Shown here piece after piece: positions 27,547 through 36,009 of a stretch of 64,000 nucleotides of DNA. The position numbers were made by a program, and so were the translations under genes. The notes below the pieces were generated by a model. The model was given only the letters and a program-made list of their open reading frames with translations. It did no database searches and was not told the origin of the DNA. Source of the stretch: Lentzea pudingi (GTDB lineage: Bacteria > Actinomycetota > Actinomycetes > Mycobacteriales > Pseudonocardiaceae); contig NZ_BMNC01000001.1 in assembly GCF_014646255.1 (NCBI RefSeq), positions 747,366-811,365 of the forward strand, in the 5' to 3' direction. Positions within the stretch are counted from its first letter, which is position 1; the number at the start of each line of letters is the position of its first letter.

Positions 27547-30500
27547 GTGGAGGACGAGAGCGAGCACTTCGACTGGTTGTTCGAGCGGGTGGACCTGCTG
27601 ATCAGCTCGGCGGACGCCGGCCAGGACGAGGGCGAGACCGTCGTTCTGGCGAAGCTCGCCGAGGCTGGAGAACTCCTCGACCGCATCGAGGAGCGGACCG
27701 TCGCGCCGGAGTTCGAATGGCTGTGGTCGCACCACCTCCGTTCGAAGTGGCACCAGGGCCGGGCGTTGATGCACAGAGACATCCGTGAGGTGGATGCCGC
27801 CATCGCGGAGACCCGGCTGGTGATCGGGTACTGGGACGCCGTCAGGTTCCGGACCGGCCTCGCGAAACTGCTCTGGGCTCGGCACACCCTCGGGCCCGAC
27901 CTCGAAGGGCGCCTGCACCTCGCCGAGTGCGTCCGGGAACTGCGTGAGCTGGTAGCGCGGGAGTATGACACCGAGGCAGACCGCGGCTGGGTGTTCTCGC
28001 TGCTCGGGCAGGCTCTCCACGAACAGTTCCGCTGTGCGGAGGCTGCGGGGGAGAGCCCGGCGCCCGAGCTCCTGGACGAGGCCGAGGACTGGCTCAACCG
28101 CAGCTTCGCCCTGTTCAGCAGCGACAGCGAGAAGTTCCACGCCCAGGCCGTGGTGGGCCTGGCCAGACTGAAGTCCTACCGCGCCGGTACCGGACACGCT
28201 TCCAGCACACGTGACCTGGACGAGGCGGCCTCGCTCTACGAGGTGGTGGCGGTGCAGGATCCGGCGGTGGCGTTCGAGCTCGCCTGCTTCTGGCAGAAGC
28301 GCTTCTCCGAGTCCGAAGAGCCGCTCGCCCGTGCGGAGGCGTTGCGGTGGCTGGACGAGTGTGAAAACGACTCGCTGATGAAGGCGTACGCCGCAGAAAT
28401 CGCTTCACGGCGGGGACAGTTGTGGCTCAGTCGTGCACGTGAAGACCGCGCCGAACTGACTGCGTTGGTCGAGTACCTCCAGACGGCGTTCGCAGCCGAG
28501 CCGGTTCGCCGAGGTGTCGGTGTCGTGCTGGTCGAGGCGCATTGGCTGGCGGGAGACGCTGAAGGCGTGGTGCGCGTGAGCGACCAATTGGTCGCTCACG
28601 CCGACGACGAAGGCAGGCGGTTGGCAGAGTCGACACGTCCGCATCGTGCGATCGCGGTGGCCTCGCTGGCTCTGCGCGGACGTGCCGACCTTGCCGAAGC
28701 CGACGCCCTGCTGCAAGAGTTCACGCGCGATCCGAAGCAGTCGGGCGAGTTGCAGGACGTGGCACTGGCGTTGCTCGTGGCCGTGCGGACCGAGAACGTC
28801 GTGGTGCCGGAGAACCTCGCCGCTACCGTCGTGGGGGAACAATCCGACGGCGCGGTCGCGAGAGCGCTGTTCGACTGGCTGATCCGCCACGAGCAGCCTG
28901 GCGCGGACTGGCTCTGCGCGGTGGCCCTGCTGGCTTTCCAGCTGCAGGAGGACGGTCAGGAGCAGATTGCGGCGCTGCGTGCGATACGCGACGCGCGTGC
29001 GGCAGTCGCCGAGTCGGACGAGCTGGATGGTGTGGACCTCGAGCTGCTGTTCAGGCAGGCCACCTTGATGGTGATCGCAGGCGTGGACGCGAACGATCGT
29101 GACATGGGCCGGGGCGCGGTCGTGTTGCTGGACGAGTACTTCGGCAGGACGGGTCCGGATCACCCGAGGCATGTCGACGCACTGGGTCTGTACGGGAACG
29201 CGTTGGCGCTCCTGCGTCTGCAGGGCGACTCCCCGTCGATCCCGTTGGACAACGCTGTCGCCGCGCTCACGACAGCCAGCTCTGATGCGGACACCCCAGA
29301 AGAGCGCCGCGCCGGCTACCTGCTTCAACTCGCAGGCTTGCAGATGTTCCAGATCGCGCACGACCGCGTAGACCTCTACGGTTCCGCGGTGCGACTCTGC
29401 GAGCAGGCGATGAGCCTGGCCGCGGAAGGCACCTACGAACACGGGCGCGCGTTGTTCATGCTCGGGATGCTGCTGAGCACGCGGTTCTACGAGCACGGCG
29501 AACGTCATGACCTCGAATCAGCGCTGGGTCATCTGCGTGCGGTTCGGGAGTCCGCGTTCCTTCAGGACATCGGCTCGGACGACCTCGAGTACATGCTGCG
29601 TCCGTTGGAAGTGGCAGCACGCGGAGCAAGCCTTCTCGACCAGAGTTCGGCCGAGACGTTCGAACAGCTGGCGGTGCTCGAGAAGAGCGACTGGAACCCG
29701 ACGTTGCAGGCGTCACATCGAGTCATGCTCGCCACGACGTTGCTGTCGGAGGCGGAGCGCACCGGTGATCTGGAAATTCGGAGATCCGCGTTCGACGTGC
29801 TGACGGTGGCTGTGGAGTTCGCCCGCGACAGCTCTGTCCCGCCTCTCGTCGCCACGAACGCTCTGACCGCGTGGACCTTGGCAGCGCTATTGAACAGTGA
29901 TCTCGAGAAGTTCCGCCAAGGAGTCGACAGGCTGGAGGAGATCCAGAACGGCGCCGCGATCACAGGTGCTGATCGCACTTCGGTGGCGACCGACCTGGTG
30001 TTGCTCTGGCGCCAGCGCTTCGACTCCACCCTGAACTCCGCCGACATCGACGAGGCCTTGCGCCAGTGCGCCAAGATCGATCTCACGCTGCTGCCCGAGC
30101 ACTCCACCGGGGTGCTGGACGCTCTCGCGGAACGGTGCTGGTACCTCGCTTCACACGGCTACGGGCAGGCTGCCGTGGCGATCGGATTCAACTCGATGGA
30201 GCTCCGTGCGCGGAACGTCCTCGTGCAGTCCGAAGCCGGGCACGCGGCCATGCAGGCAGCGGACGCCGCCGTTCGCGGCCAGCGGGTGGCATTGCAGTGC
30301 GCCGAGCTGGGAGAACTGGGCAGGGCCGTCGAGGCGGTGGAGCGGGGACGTGGTCTTGTCCTCCACAGCGCGACGGTGACATCGGGGATCGAGGCGAGGC
30401 TGCAAGCCGCCGGGCGGCCCGAGTTGGCGGAGGAGTGGGAACGTGAACCCGCGACCGCGAGGTCCACGCCGAGTGATGTGCGACGACGTGTCTTGGCGGC

Positions 30501-31623
30501 GCTGGACGATGAGCTCGAGGTGATGGCACCACCGTCCTCGGAGGAGATCGGCGACGCGCTCAGAGCACTCGATTTCGTTTCGCTCGTTCATCTGGTGCCG
30601 GGCCAGAACGACCACGTCGGCAGGGCGTTGGTGACCACGGCGGACGGCGCGGTCATCGAGGTTCTGCTGCCGTTGCTCGTCGACGGTCCGGACAGCGAGG
30701 TAGGTCGCTACCTCGCGATGGACGACCAGCAACGACGCGAAGCGTTGCCCGCGTTGTGCGCGTGGGCCTGGCAGGCGGCGGTGGAACCGTTGCTGCGTGG
30801 CGCTTCCGGGGAGCCACCCTGGTTCGTGCTGGTGCCGGCCGGCGCCCTGGGTGTGGTGCCGTGGCACGCGGCCGCGGGTGAAGGCCGGTCGGCACTGCGG
30901 GAGGCCGGTTTCACGTATGCGGCTTCCGCCAGACAGCTGTGCGAGCTGGCGAGGCGCGACCGGCAGCCGGTGGGCGCGTCACCGGTCGTGGTGAGCGACC
31001 CCACGGGCACTCTGATCGGCGTGCAGTACGAGGCGGAGTTCCTGCACGGACTCTTTCCACACGGCCACTTCTACGGACAGGTGGGACCGAGCGTGCCGAG
31101 GCGTGGCGCGGGGACGCCTGACGAGCTGCTGGCGGAGAGCGGAGCCTCGTTGCAGCACCTCGGATGCCACGCTCGTGCTGGTGCGACGCCCGCGCGGTCG
31201 GCGTTGCACCTGGCCCGGGCGGACCTGTCCGTCGAACGGATGTTGCGTCACGCCGAGCGCCGGAACGGGACGCCCGGCGGGCTTGTCGTGCTGGCTGCTT
31301 GTGAGAGCGATCTGACGGCTGGGTTGCACGACGAGGCCTTGACGTTGGCCGCGGCCTACGTGGCGGCGGGCGGCACCGGTGTCATCGGCACGAAGTGGAA
31401 GGTCGACGACATCGAGTCCGCGTTGCTGATGTGCGTGTTCTACGACTTCCTCGTGAACGGGAACATGCGGCCTCGTGACGCGTTGCGCGCGGTGCAGCTC
31501 TGGGCGCTGGATCCTGGCCGTGTCGTGCCCGCCGGGGTGGCGAGGCACCTGGCGGAGCGCGGGCGGGCGGCCTCACTCGCGGATCCCGTGTACTGGGCGG
31601 CTTTCGCACACCACGGCTGGTGA
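27547..31623 (+). CDS. CHAT-domain protease with long helical-repeat region
   Basis: 1358 residues from the GTG at 27547, which has GGAGGCGAG upstream; a GTG at 27508 has none. The first 1000 residues are alpha-helical, TPR-like repeats (for example AEAGELLDRIEER, TYEHGRALFMLGMLLSTRFYE, RNVLVQSEAGHAAMQAADAA). The C-terminal 330 residues are a CHAT caspase-like domain. His of the dyad is in LQHLGCHARAG (about residue 1208) and Cys in VVLAACESDLTAG (about 1252), followed by GGTGVIGTKWKVDD. CHAT proteases act in bacterial cell-death and phage-defence pathways and cut a partner protein on activation. It diverges from the antitoxin/RES-TIR operon across 150 bases, which suggests one system. The target is unknown. 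Confidence 0.88.
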   Translation: MEDESEHFDWLFERVDLLISSADAGQDEGETVVLAKLAEAGELLDRIEERTVAPEFEWLWSHHLRSKWHQGRALMHRDIREVDAAIAETRLVIGYWDAVRFRTGLAKLLWARHTLGPDLEGRLHLAECVRELRELVAREYDTEADRGWVFSLLGQALHEQFRCAEAAGESPAPELLDEAEDWLNRSFALFSSDSEKFHAQAVVGLARLKSYRAGTGHASSTRDLDEAASLYEVVAVQDPAVAFELACFWQKRFSESEEPLARAEALRWLDECENDSLMKAYAAEIASRRGQLWLSRAREDRAELTALVEYLQTAFAAEPVRRGVGVVLVEAHWLAGDAEGVVRVSDQLVAHADDEGRRLAESTRPHRAIAVASLALRGRADLAEADALLQEFTRDPKQSGELQDVALALLVAVRTENVVVPENLAATVVGEQSDGAVARALFDWLIRHEQPGADWLCAVALLAFQLQEDGQEQIAALRAIRDARAAVAESDELDGVDLELLFRQATLMVIAGVDANDRDMGRGAVVLLDEYFGRTGPDHPRHVDALGLYGNALALLRLQGDSPSIPLDNAVAALTTASSDADTPEERRAGYLLQLAGLQMFQIAHDRVDLYGSAVRLCEQAMSLAAEGTYEHGRALFMLGMLLSTRFYEHGERHDLESALGHLRAVRESAFLQDIGSDDLEYMLRPLEVAARGASLLDQSSAETFEQLAVLEKSDWNPTLQASHRVMLATTLLSEAERTGDLEIRRSAFDVLTVAVEFARDSSVPPLVATNALTAWTLAALLNSDLEKFRQGVDRLEEIQNGAAITGADRTSVATDLVLLWRQRFDSTLNSADIDEALRQCAKIDLTLLPEHSTGVLDALAERCWYLASHGYGQAAVAIGFNSMELRARNVLVQSEAGHAAMQAADAAVRGQRVALQCAELGELGRAVEAVERGRGLVLHSATVTSGIEARLQAAGRPELAEEWEREPATARSTPSDVRRRVLAALDDELEVMAPPSSEEIGDALRALDFVSLVHLVPGQNDHVGRALVTTADGAVIEVLLPLLVDGPDSEVGRYLAMDDQQRREALPALCAWAWQAAVEPLLRGASGEPPWFVLVPAGALGVVPWHAAAGEGRSALREAGFTYAASARQLCELARRDRQPVGASPVVVSDPTGTLIGVQYEAEFLHGLFPHGHFYGQVGPSVPRRGAGTPDELLAESGASLQHLGCHARAGATPARSALHLARADLSVERMLRHAERRNGTPGGLVVLAACESDLTAGLHDEALTLAAAYVAAGGTGVIGTKWKVDDIESALLMCVFYDFLVNGNMRPRDALRAVQLWALDPGRVVPAGVARHLAERGRAASLADPVYWAAFAHHGW

Positions 31624-31709
31624 TCAGGTGGGCCTACAGGCGGGTTTGACGTCGGTGTCGCGGGCCGATCCTGACCCAGGTTGCCGGCGCTGGGGGAAGG
31701 GCGGGCCTG

Positions 31710-31889
31710 ATGGGGCGACGCTGGAAGTTCGTGCTGACGGTGTTCGGCCTGGTACTGCTCGGGTTCGCGGCGGGCGCCGTCGTCGGGGCGCTCGGGATCG
31801 ACCCGAGGTGGGTCTACCTGGTCATCGTGGTCCTGACGATCATCGCGGTGCCACCTCTGGTCAGGTGGCGGTCACGGTCTCGCAGGTGA
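31710..31889 (+). CDS. Small membrane protein, two TM helices
   Basis: 59 residues, ATG at 31710. A basic start (MGRRWKF) is followed by two hydrophobic stretches (FVLTVFGLVLLGFAAGAVVGALGI and WVYLVIVVLTIIAVPPLV) and an Arg-rich tail (RWRSRSRR). Ribosome site weak (GGGGGAAGGGCGGGCCTG). The last 29 bases overlap the convergent MmpS-like gene. Codon use is natural and the two-helix hairpin is convincing, but no family was recognised. Confidence 0.6.
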   Translation: MGRRWKFVLTVFGLVLLGFAAGAVVGALGIDPRWVYLVIVVLTIIAVPPLVRWRSRSRR

Positions 31890-32262
31890 CCCTCTCACCG
31901 GGCTTCCCGGTCGAGGTCGCGAGCTCCTTCACCCCGTCGAGCAGGATGCGGCACCTCAGCACCTCGTCACCCTTGGGCGTGGCGGCGACCTGGGCCTTCT
32001 CGCCGGCGTTGACGACGATCGCGATCTCCCACGGCAGCGGCTTCTCGGTGGTGACGGTCTGCGGCGTCTGCTTGCGGTAGCGGGTGGGCGACTCCGTGTA
32101 CGTCACCTCGACGAGCGATTTGGCCGGTTCGGCCGACACCTCGTAGGTGATGGCCCAGGCCTTGCCGGTCAGCGTCGTCCAGCCGCCGTAGTGGTTCACC
32201 AGGGCGACGGTGCCACCGCCGGCCACGGCCAGCACGGCGAGGACGACCAAGAGCGTCTTCAT
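31861..32262 (-). CDS. MmpS-like membrane-anchored protein
   Basis: 133 residues. One N-terminal membrane helix (LLVVLAVLAVAGGGTVALV) and an extracytoplasmic beta-rich domain: ITYEVSAEPAKSLVEVTYTESPT, LPWEIAIVVNAGEKAQVAATPKGDEVLRCRILLDG. This is the MmpS pattern of mycobacteria and relatives, where it assists an MmpL lipid or siderophore exporter. No mmpL lies next to it here. It sits 77 bases past the kstR stop on the same strand. Confidence 0.75.
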   Translation of the reverse strand: MKTLLVVLAVLAVAGGGTVALVNHYGGWTTLTGKAWAITYEVSAEPAKSLVEVTYTESPTRYRKQTPQTVTTEKPLPWEIAIVVNAGEKAQVAATPKGDEVLRCRILLDGVKELATSTGKPGERVTCETVTAT

Positions 32263-32316
32263 AGGACAGACGGTAGGGGTGAACGCCGTGCGCCGGCATC
32301 GTTCGGGGGTGTGACT

Positions 32317-32332
32317 CGCGGGTCATCCCGCG
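32317..32332. terminator. Short GC hairpin after kstR
   Basis: CGCGGG-tcat-CCCGCG is a six-base-pair perfect hairpin seven bases past the kstR stop. It may terminate the kstR transcript before the MmpS gene; there is no U-tract. Confidence 0.4.
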
Positions 32333-32339
32333 GGACCAC

Positions 32340-32948
32340 TCACTTGAGCAGCAGGCGGACCGTGAGTTCGAGGCGGTTCGCGACGTCGGTCGCGGTGGCG
32401 CGGCGGGTGACCCAGGCGACCAGGTTCGACAGCCACACGTCGCCGATCACGCGGGCGATGGCCTTCTGCTCCTCGGTCGGCGCGTCGTCGCTCATCGCCT
32501 TGGTGAACATGCTCTCCATGAGCAACGAGACGCGGTCGATCTCGGCGCCCGCGGAGGCGTCGGCGAACGTGAACGCGCGCGTCATCGCCTCGGTCAGGTG
32601 CGGGTTGCGCTGCAGGCCCCTGGTGATGCGGCCGAGCACGAACAGCACGCGCTCGTAGGAGCTGTCGCCGGGGACGGTGGTGCGGTCCATCTTCTCCTGG
32701 GCGCGCTCCAGCTCCACCGCGAGGCTCGACACGAGCAGGTGGACCTTCGAGGGGAAGTAGCGGTACAACGTGCCCAGCGCGACGTCCGCCCTGTCCGCCA
32801 CCGCGCGCATCTGGACGGCGTCGAACCCGCCCTTGGACGCCAGCGCGATGGTCGCGTCGACGATCCGCTTGCGACGCTCGCGCTGGGCGGCCGAGCTGAG
32901 CTCGTCGCCCGCCATGAGCGCGTCCGTGCGCGACTTCGAAGGTGACAC
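32340..32948 (-). CDS. kstR: TetR-family repressor of cholesterol catabolism, KstR
   Basis: 202 residues from the GTG at 32948, nine bases after AGGAGG. Recognised by close resemblance to mycobacterial KstR: AQRERRKRIVDATIALASKGG, VQMRAVADRADVALGTLYRYFPSKVHLLVS and the C-terminal DVWLSNLVAWVTRRATATDVANRLEL. KstR binds 3-oxo-cholestenoyl-CoA-type ligands and releases steroid genes. A perfect KstR box lies 15 bases before its own start, so it should be autoregulated. It is divergent from fadE34, exactly as in M. tuberculosis. Confidence 0.95.
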   Translation of the reverse strand: MSPSKSRTDALMAGDELSSAAQRERRKRIVDATIALASKGGFDAVQMRAVADRADVALGTLYRYFPSKVHLLVSSLAVELERAQEKMDRTTVPGDSSYERVLFVLGRITRGLQRNPHLTEAMTRAFTFADASAGAEIDRVSLLMESMFTKAMSDDAPTEEQKAIARVIGDVWLSNLVAWVTRRATATDVANRLELTVRLLLK

Positions 32949-32962
32949 GGAGATGATCCTCC

Positions 32963-32976
32963 TGGAACGTGTTGCA
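32963..32976. promoter_or_regulatory. KstR box, kstR side
   Basis: TGGAACGTGTTGCA fits the KstR motif TnnAACnnGTTnnA at every fixed position. It lies 14 bases upstream of the kstR GTG and overlaps its ribosome-site leader. Confidence 0.85.
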
Positions 32977-33030
32977 GCTGCCGTCGCATCATACTCGATC
33001 GGTTTGGCAGCCATGATCTGTTGTCAGAAA

Positions 33031-33044
33031 TAGAACACGTTCTA
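33031..33044. promoter_or_regulatory. KstR box, fadE34 side
   Basis: TAGAACACGTTCTA fits TnnAACnnGTTnnA and is a perfect palindrome. It lies 31 bases before the fadE34 start, with TATAAA-like sequence following directly. Confidence 0.9.
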
Positions 33045-33075
33045 TAAACTTCTTCACGTCCTGTGAGGAGGCCGC

Positions 33076-34977
33076 ATGCCGATCGCCACGACCGGGGAGC
33101 AACGCGCGCTGCGTGACAGCGTGGACGCCGCCAAGGGGGAGTGGGGCGACCTCGTCAAGGTCGGGTTCTTCGAGGTGACGAGAGAGGGCGGCACGGTCGT
33201 CGACCTCGCGGTGATGCTGGAGCGGGCGGCCGAGAACCTGGTGCCGGGACCGTTGCTGCCCACGGCGCTGGTGTCGGTGCTGCGCCCCGATTTCGACGGA
33301 ATCGCCGGGTTCGGGTTCTCGTCCCAGCACGTGGTCGGTGCGGCCGAAGCGACGCACCTGCTGCTCAGAACGGACAGGTGGATGCTCGTGCCGGCCGATC
33401 AGGTCTCGGTGGCACCACTGGAATCCGTGGACCACTCACGTTCGCTGGGCTCGGTTGTGGTCGACGCACCGGGGGAGGCCGTGGCCGACCCGACCGACCT
33501 CGCGGTGACGCTGATGGCCGCCGAGGCGAGCGGGGTCGCCGCCTGGTGCCTGAACACCGCTGTGGAGTACGCGAAACAGCGTCAGCAGTTCGGGCGTGTC
33601 ATCGGGTCCTTCCAGGCCGTGAAGCATCTCTGCGTGGAGATGCTGTGCCGCGCGGAGCAGGCGTCGTCGGTCGCGTGGGACGCGGCGCGGACGGTCGGTG
33701 AGGATGACCACCCGCTGGCGGCGGCGGTGGCGGGGGCGGTGGCGTTCGACGCGGCCGTGCGCAACGCCAAGGACTGCATCCAGGTGCTCGGCGGCATCGG
33801 CTTCACCTGGGAGCACGACGCGCACCGCTACCTGCGCCGGGCGTTGGCGTTGCAGCAACTCGCGGGCGGCGTCGCGTTCTGGCGCCGCCGGGTCGCCGAA
33901 CTGGCGCTGGCCGGGGCGCGCCGGTCCTACGACGTCGAGGTCGAACGGGATCCCGAGGTACGGGCGTTCGCCGAGGAGATCGCCGAGCTCGACCTAGCAT
34001 CTCAACGGGAACGGCTGGCGAGCAGCGGGTTCCTGGTGCCGCACTGGCCGAAGCCGTACGGGCAGGACGCCGGTCAGGCGCGGCAGATGGTGATCGACGG
34101 CGAGTTCGCCCGTGCCGGGGTGCGCCGGCCCGACCTGATCATCGGTGGCTGGGCGGGACCGACGATCCTCCGCCACGGCACGCCGGAGCAGCGGGAACGG
34201 TTCGTGCCACCGACGTTGAGCGGCGAACTGACCTGGTGCCAGCTCTTCAGCGAACCCGAGGCCGGCTCGGACCTGGCCTCGTTGCGCACCAAGGCAGTCC
34301 GCGCCGACGGCGGCTGGAAGCTCACCGGGCAGAAGGTGTGGACGTCGCTCGCGCACCAGGCCGACTGGGCGATCTGCCTGGCCCGCACGGACTCCAGCCT
34401 CCCGAAGCACAAGGGCATCACCTACTTCCTGGTCGACATGCGCTCACCCGGCGTCGACGTGCGGCCGTTGCGCGAGATCACCGGCGACGCGCGGTTCAAC
34501 GAGGTCTTCCTCGACGACGTGTTCGTGCCGGACGACTGCGTGGTCGGCGCGGTGAACGACGGCTGGCGGCTGGCCCGCACGACGCTCGCCAACGAACGCG
34601 TCGCGATGGGCTCCGCGCTCGGCGAGCCACTGGAGAACGTCCTGAGGTCCCCGGCGGCCCCCGGCCACGCCGAACGGCTGGGGGCGTTGGTGGCGCAGGG
34701 CTTGGCCGTGTCGCTGCTGGACCTGCGGGCGAGCCTGCGGGTGCTGAGCGGGCAGGAACCGGGCGCGGAGTCCAGCGTGCGCAAGCTCGCCGGGGTGCGG
34801 CAGCGGCAGGACGTCGCCGAGTTCGCGGTGGAGCTGCTCGGCCCGGACGGCGCCACGGACAACCAGCTGGTCCACGAGTTCCTGCTGACCCGGTGCCTGA
34901 GCATCGCGGGCGGGACGACGCAGGTGCTGATGAACCTGGCAGGCGAGCGAATTCTCGGACTACCCAGGGAAATGTGA
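33076..34977 (+). CDS. fadE34: Fused steroid acyl-CoA dehydrogenase FadE34 (ChsE3)
   Basis: 633 residues, twice the size of one C-terminal ACAD half. Residues 1-290 look like a degenerate subunit ending with the FAD-domain motif EYAKQRQQFGRVIGSFQAVKH and LGGIGFTWEHDAHRYLRRAL. Residues 300-633 form a full second subunit (YGQDAGQARQM, LFSEPEAGSDLASLRTKAVR, GGTTQVLMNLAGERILGLPREM). A fused alpha-beta dehydrogenase next to kstR is FadE34, which introduces the double bond in C24-CoA (cholenoyl-CoA) side chains. Mycobacterial FadE34 is about 710 residues, so the N-terminus is shorter here. GAGGAGG ribosome site. Confidence 0.9.
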   Translation: MPIATTGEQRALRDSVDAAKGEWGDLVKVGFFEVTREGGTVVDLAVMLERAAENLVPGPLLPTALVSVLRPDFDGIAGFGFSSQHVVGAAEATHLLLRTDRWMLVPADQVSVAPLESVDHSRSLGSVVVDAPGEAVADPTDLAVTLMAAEASGVAAWCLNTAVEYAKQRQQFGRVIGSFQAVKHLCVEMLCRAEQASSVAWDAARTVGEDDHPLAAAVAGAVAFDAAVRNAKDCIQVLGGIGFTWEHDAHRYLRRALALQQLAGGVAFWRRRVAELALAGARRSYDVEVERDPEVRAFAEEIAELDLASQRERLASSGFLVPHWPKPYGQDAGQARQMVIDGEFARAGVRRPDLIIGGWAGPTILRHGTPEQRERFVPPTLSGELTWCQLFSEPEAGSDLASLRTKAVRADGGWKLTGQKVWTSLAHQADWAICLARTDSSLPKHKGITYFLVDMRSPGVDVRPLREITGDARFNEVFLDDVFVPDDCVVGAVNDGWRLARTTLANERVAMGSALGEPLENVLRSPAAPGHAERLGALVAQGLAVSLLDLRASLRVLSGQEPGAESSVRKLAGVRQRQDVAEFAVELLGPDGATDNQLVHEFLLTRCLSIAGGTTQVLMNLAGERILGLPREM

Positions 34978-34983
34978 CGCAGT

Positions 34984-35085
34984 GAGCCTTGATGGACCTC
35001 CAGCTCGACGACACCAGCGGGAGTTGCCGCGAAATTAGGAGCCTTGATGGACTTCAAGCTCGACGAGACCCAGCAGGAGATCGCG
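34984..35085 (+). repeat. Tandem duplication of the chsE1 translation start
   Basis: Two imperfect copies, 34984-35030 and 35039-35085, offset by 55 bases. Both begin GAGCCTTGATGGAC and encode a similar beginning (MDLQLDDT versus MDFKLDET). The first copy is out of frame with chsE1 and runs into a shifted frame, so only the second start (35047) makes the enzyme. The first is a decoy start or a fossil of a local duplication. Confidence 0.75.
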
Positions 35086-36009
35086 CGATTGGCGGCCGAC
35101 GTGCTGGGCAGGGAGAGCGACACCCCCTGGAAGGCGTTGGGGGAGGCGGGGTTGCTGGCCCTGGCCGTTCCGGAACGGCTCGGTGGCGACGGGCTCGGCG
35201 TGCTGGAGACGGCCGTGCTGCTCACCGAGGTGGGACGGCGGGCGGTCGACGTGCCGGCGTTGGCCACGCTCGCGCTGGGCGTGTTGCCGATCGTCCGGTA
35301 CGGCACGGAGGAACAGCAGGACGCCTTGCTGCCGTTGGTGACCGAGCAGCACGGGGTGCTCACGGCGGCGTTGAGTGAACCGTCCAGGCCGCTGCCCGCC
35401 GAACCGGAGACCAGAGCGGGCAGTGACGGCATCTTCGGCACGAAGATCAACGTGCCGTTCGCCGCCGAGGCCCAGCGGATCCTCGTGAGCACGAGCGACG
35501 GCGTGTTCGTCGTCGATCCGGCGCGACCCGGTGTGTCCATTTCGGACGGAACGGTGACGTTCGAAGGCGCTCGCGGTGAACTGCTGGAAGGTGCGGCCGA
35601 GGGTGTCAGAAGGTTCGCCCTGGCTGGGGCCTGCGCGATGGCGGACGGTGTCCTGGCGGGAGCCCTCGACCTCACCGTGACGCACGTCGGCACCCGCCAC
35701 CAGTTCGGCAAACCGCTGGCCACCTTCCAGATCGCGGCCGGCCTGGTCGCGGACGTCTACATCGCCTCCCGCACCCTGCACCTGGCCGCGCTCACCGCCG
35801 CCTGGAGCCTCGACGACGACGACCTCGACACCGCCGCCTACTGGCTCGCGGCGGAGGCCCTGCCGGCCGTGCACACCTGCCACCACCTGCACGGCGGCCT
35901 CGGGCTCGACATCACCTACCCCATGCACCGCTACTACGGCATGGCCAAGGAGCTGACGCGGTTCGTCGGCGGAGTGGAGCACCGCTTGGGGGCCATCGAT
36001 GTTCATTGA
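35047..36009 (+). CDS. chsE1: Steroid acyl-CoA dehydrogenase subunit ChsE1 (FadE28)
   Basis: 320 residues, the short ACAD form that works only as a heteromer. The C-terminal FAD-domain motif is DLTVTHVGTRHQFGKPLATFQIAAGLVADV, followed by CHHLHGGLGLDITYPMHRYYGMAKEL. With the next gene it forms the alpha2beta2 enzyme that dehydrogenates 3-oxo-pregnene-20-carboxyl-CoA in the last side-chain cycle. Gene order chsE1-chsE2-chsH2-chsH1-ltp2 is the same as Rv3544c-Rv3540c of M. tuberculosis. ATG at 35047 with AGGAGCC upstream. Confidence 0.9.
   Translation: MDFKLDETQQEIARLAADVLGRESDTPWKALGEAGLLALAVPERLGGDGLGVLETAVLLTEVGRRAVDVPALATLALGVLPIVRYGTEEQQDALLPLVTEQHGVLTAALSEPSRPLPAEPETRAGSDGIFGTKINVPFAAEAQRILVSTSDGVFVVDPARPGVSISDGTVTFEGARGELLEGAAEGVRRFALAGACAMADGVLAGALDLTVTHVGTRHQFGKPLATFQIAAGLVADVYIASRTLHLAALTAAWSLDDDDLDTAAYWLAAEALPAVHTCHHLHGGLGLDITYPMHRYYGMAKELTRFVGGVEHRLGAIDVH

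Noticed and set aside
34989..35378. 129-codon frame starting at the first duplicated chsE1 start
   Set aside because: After the duplicated codons it is a shifted frame inside chsE1 with a Gly/Arg-rich product, so not a gene.
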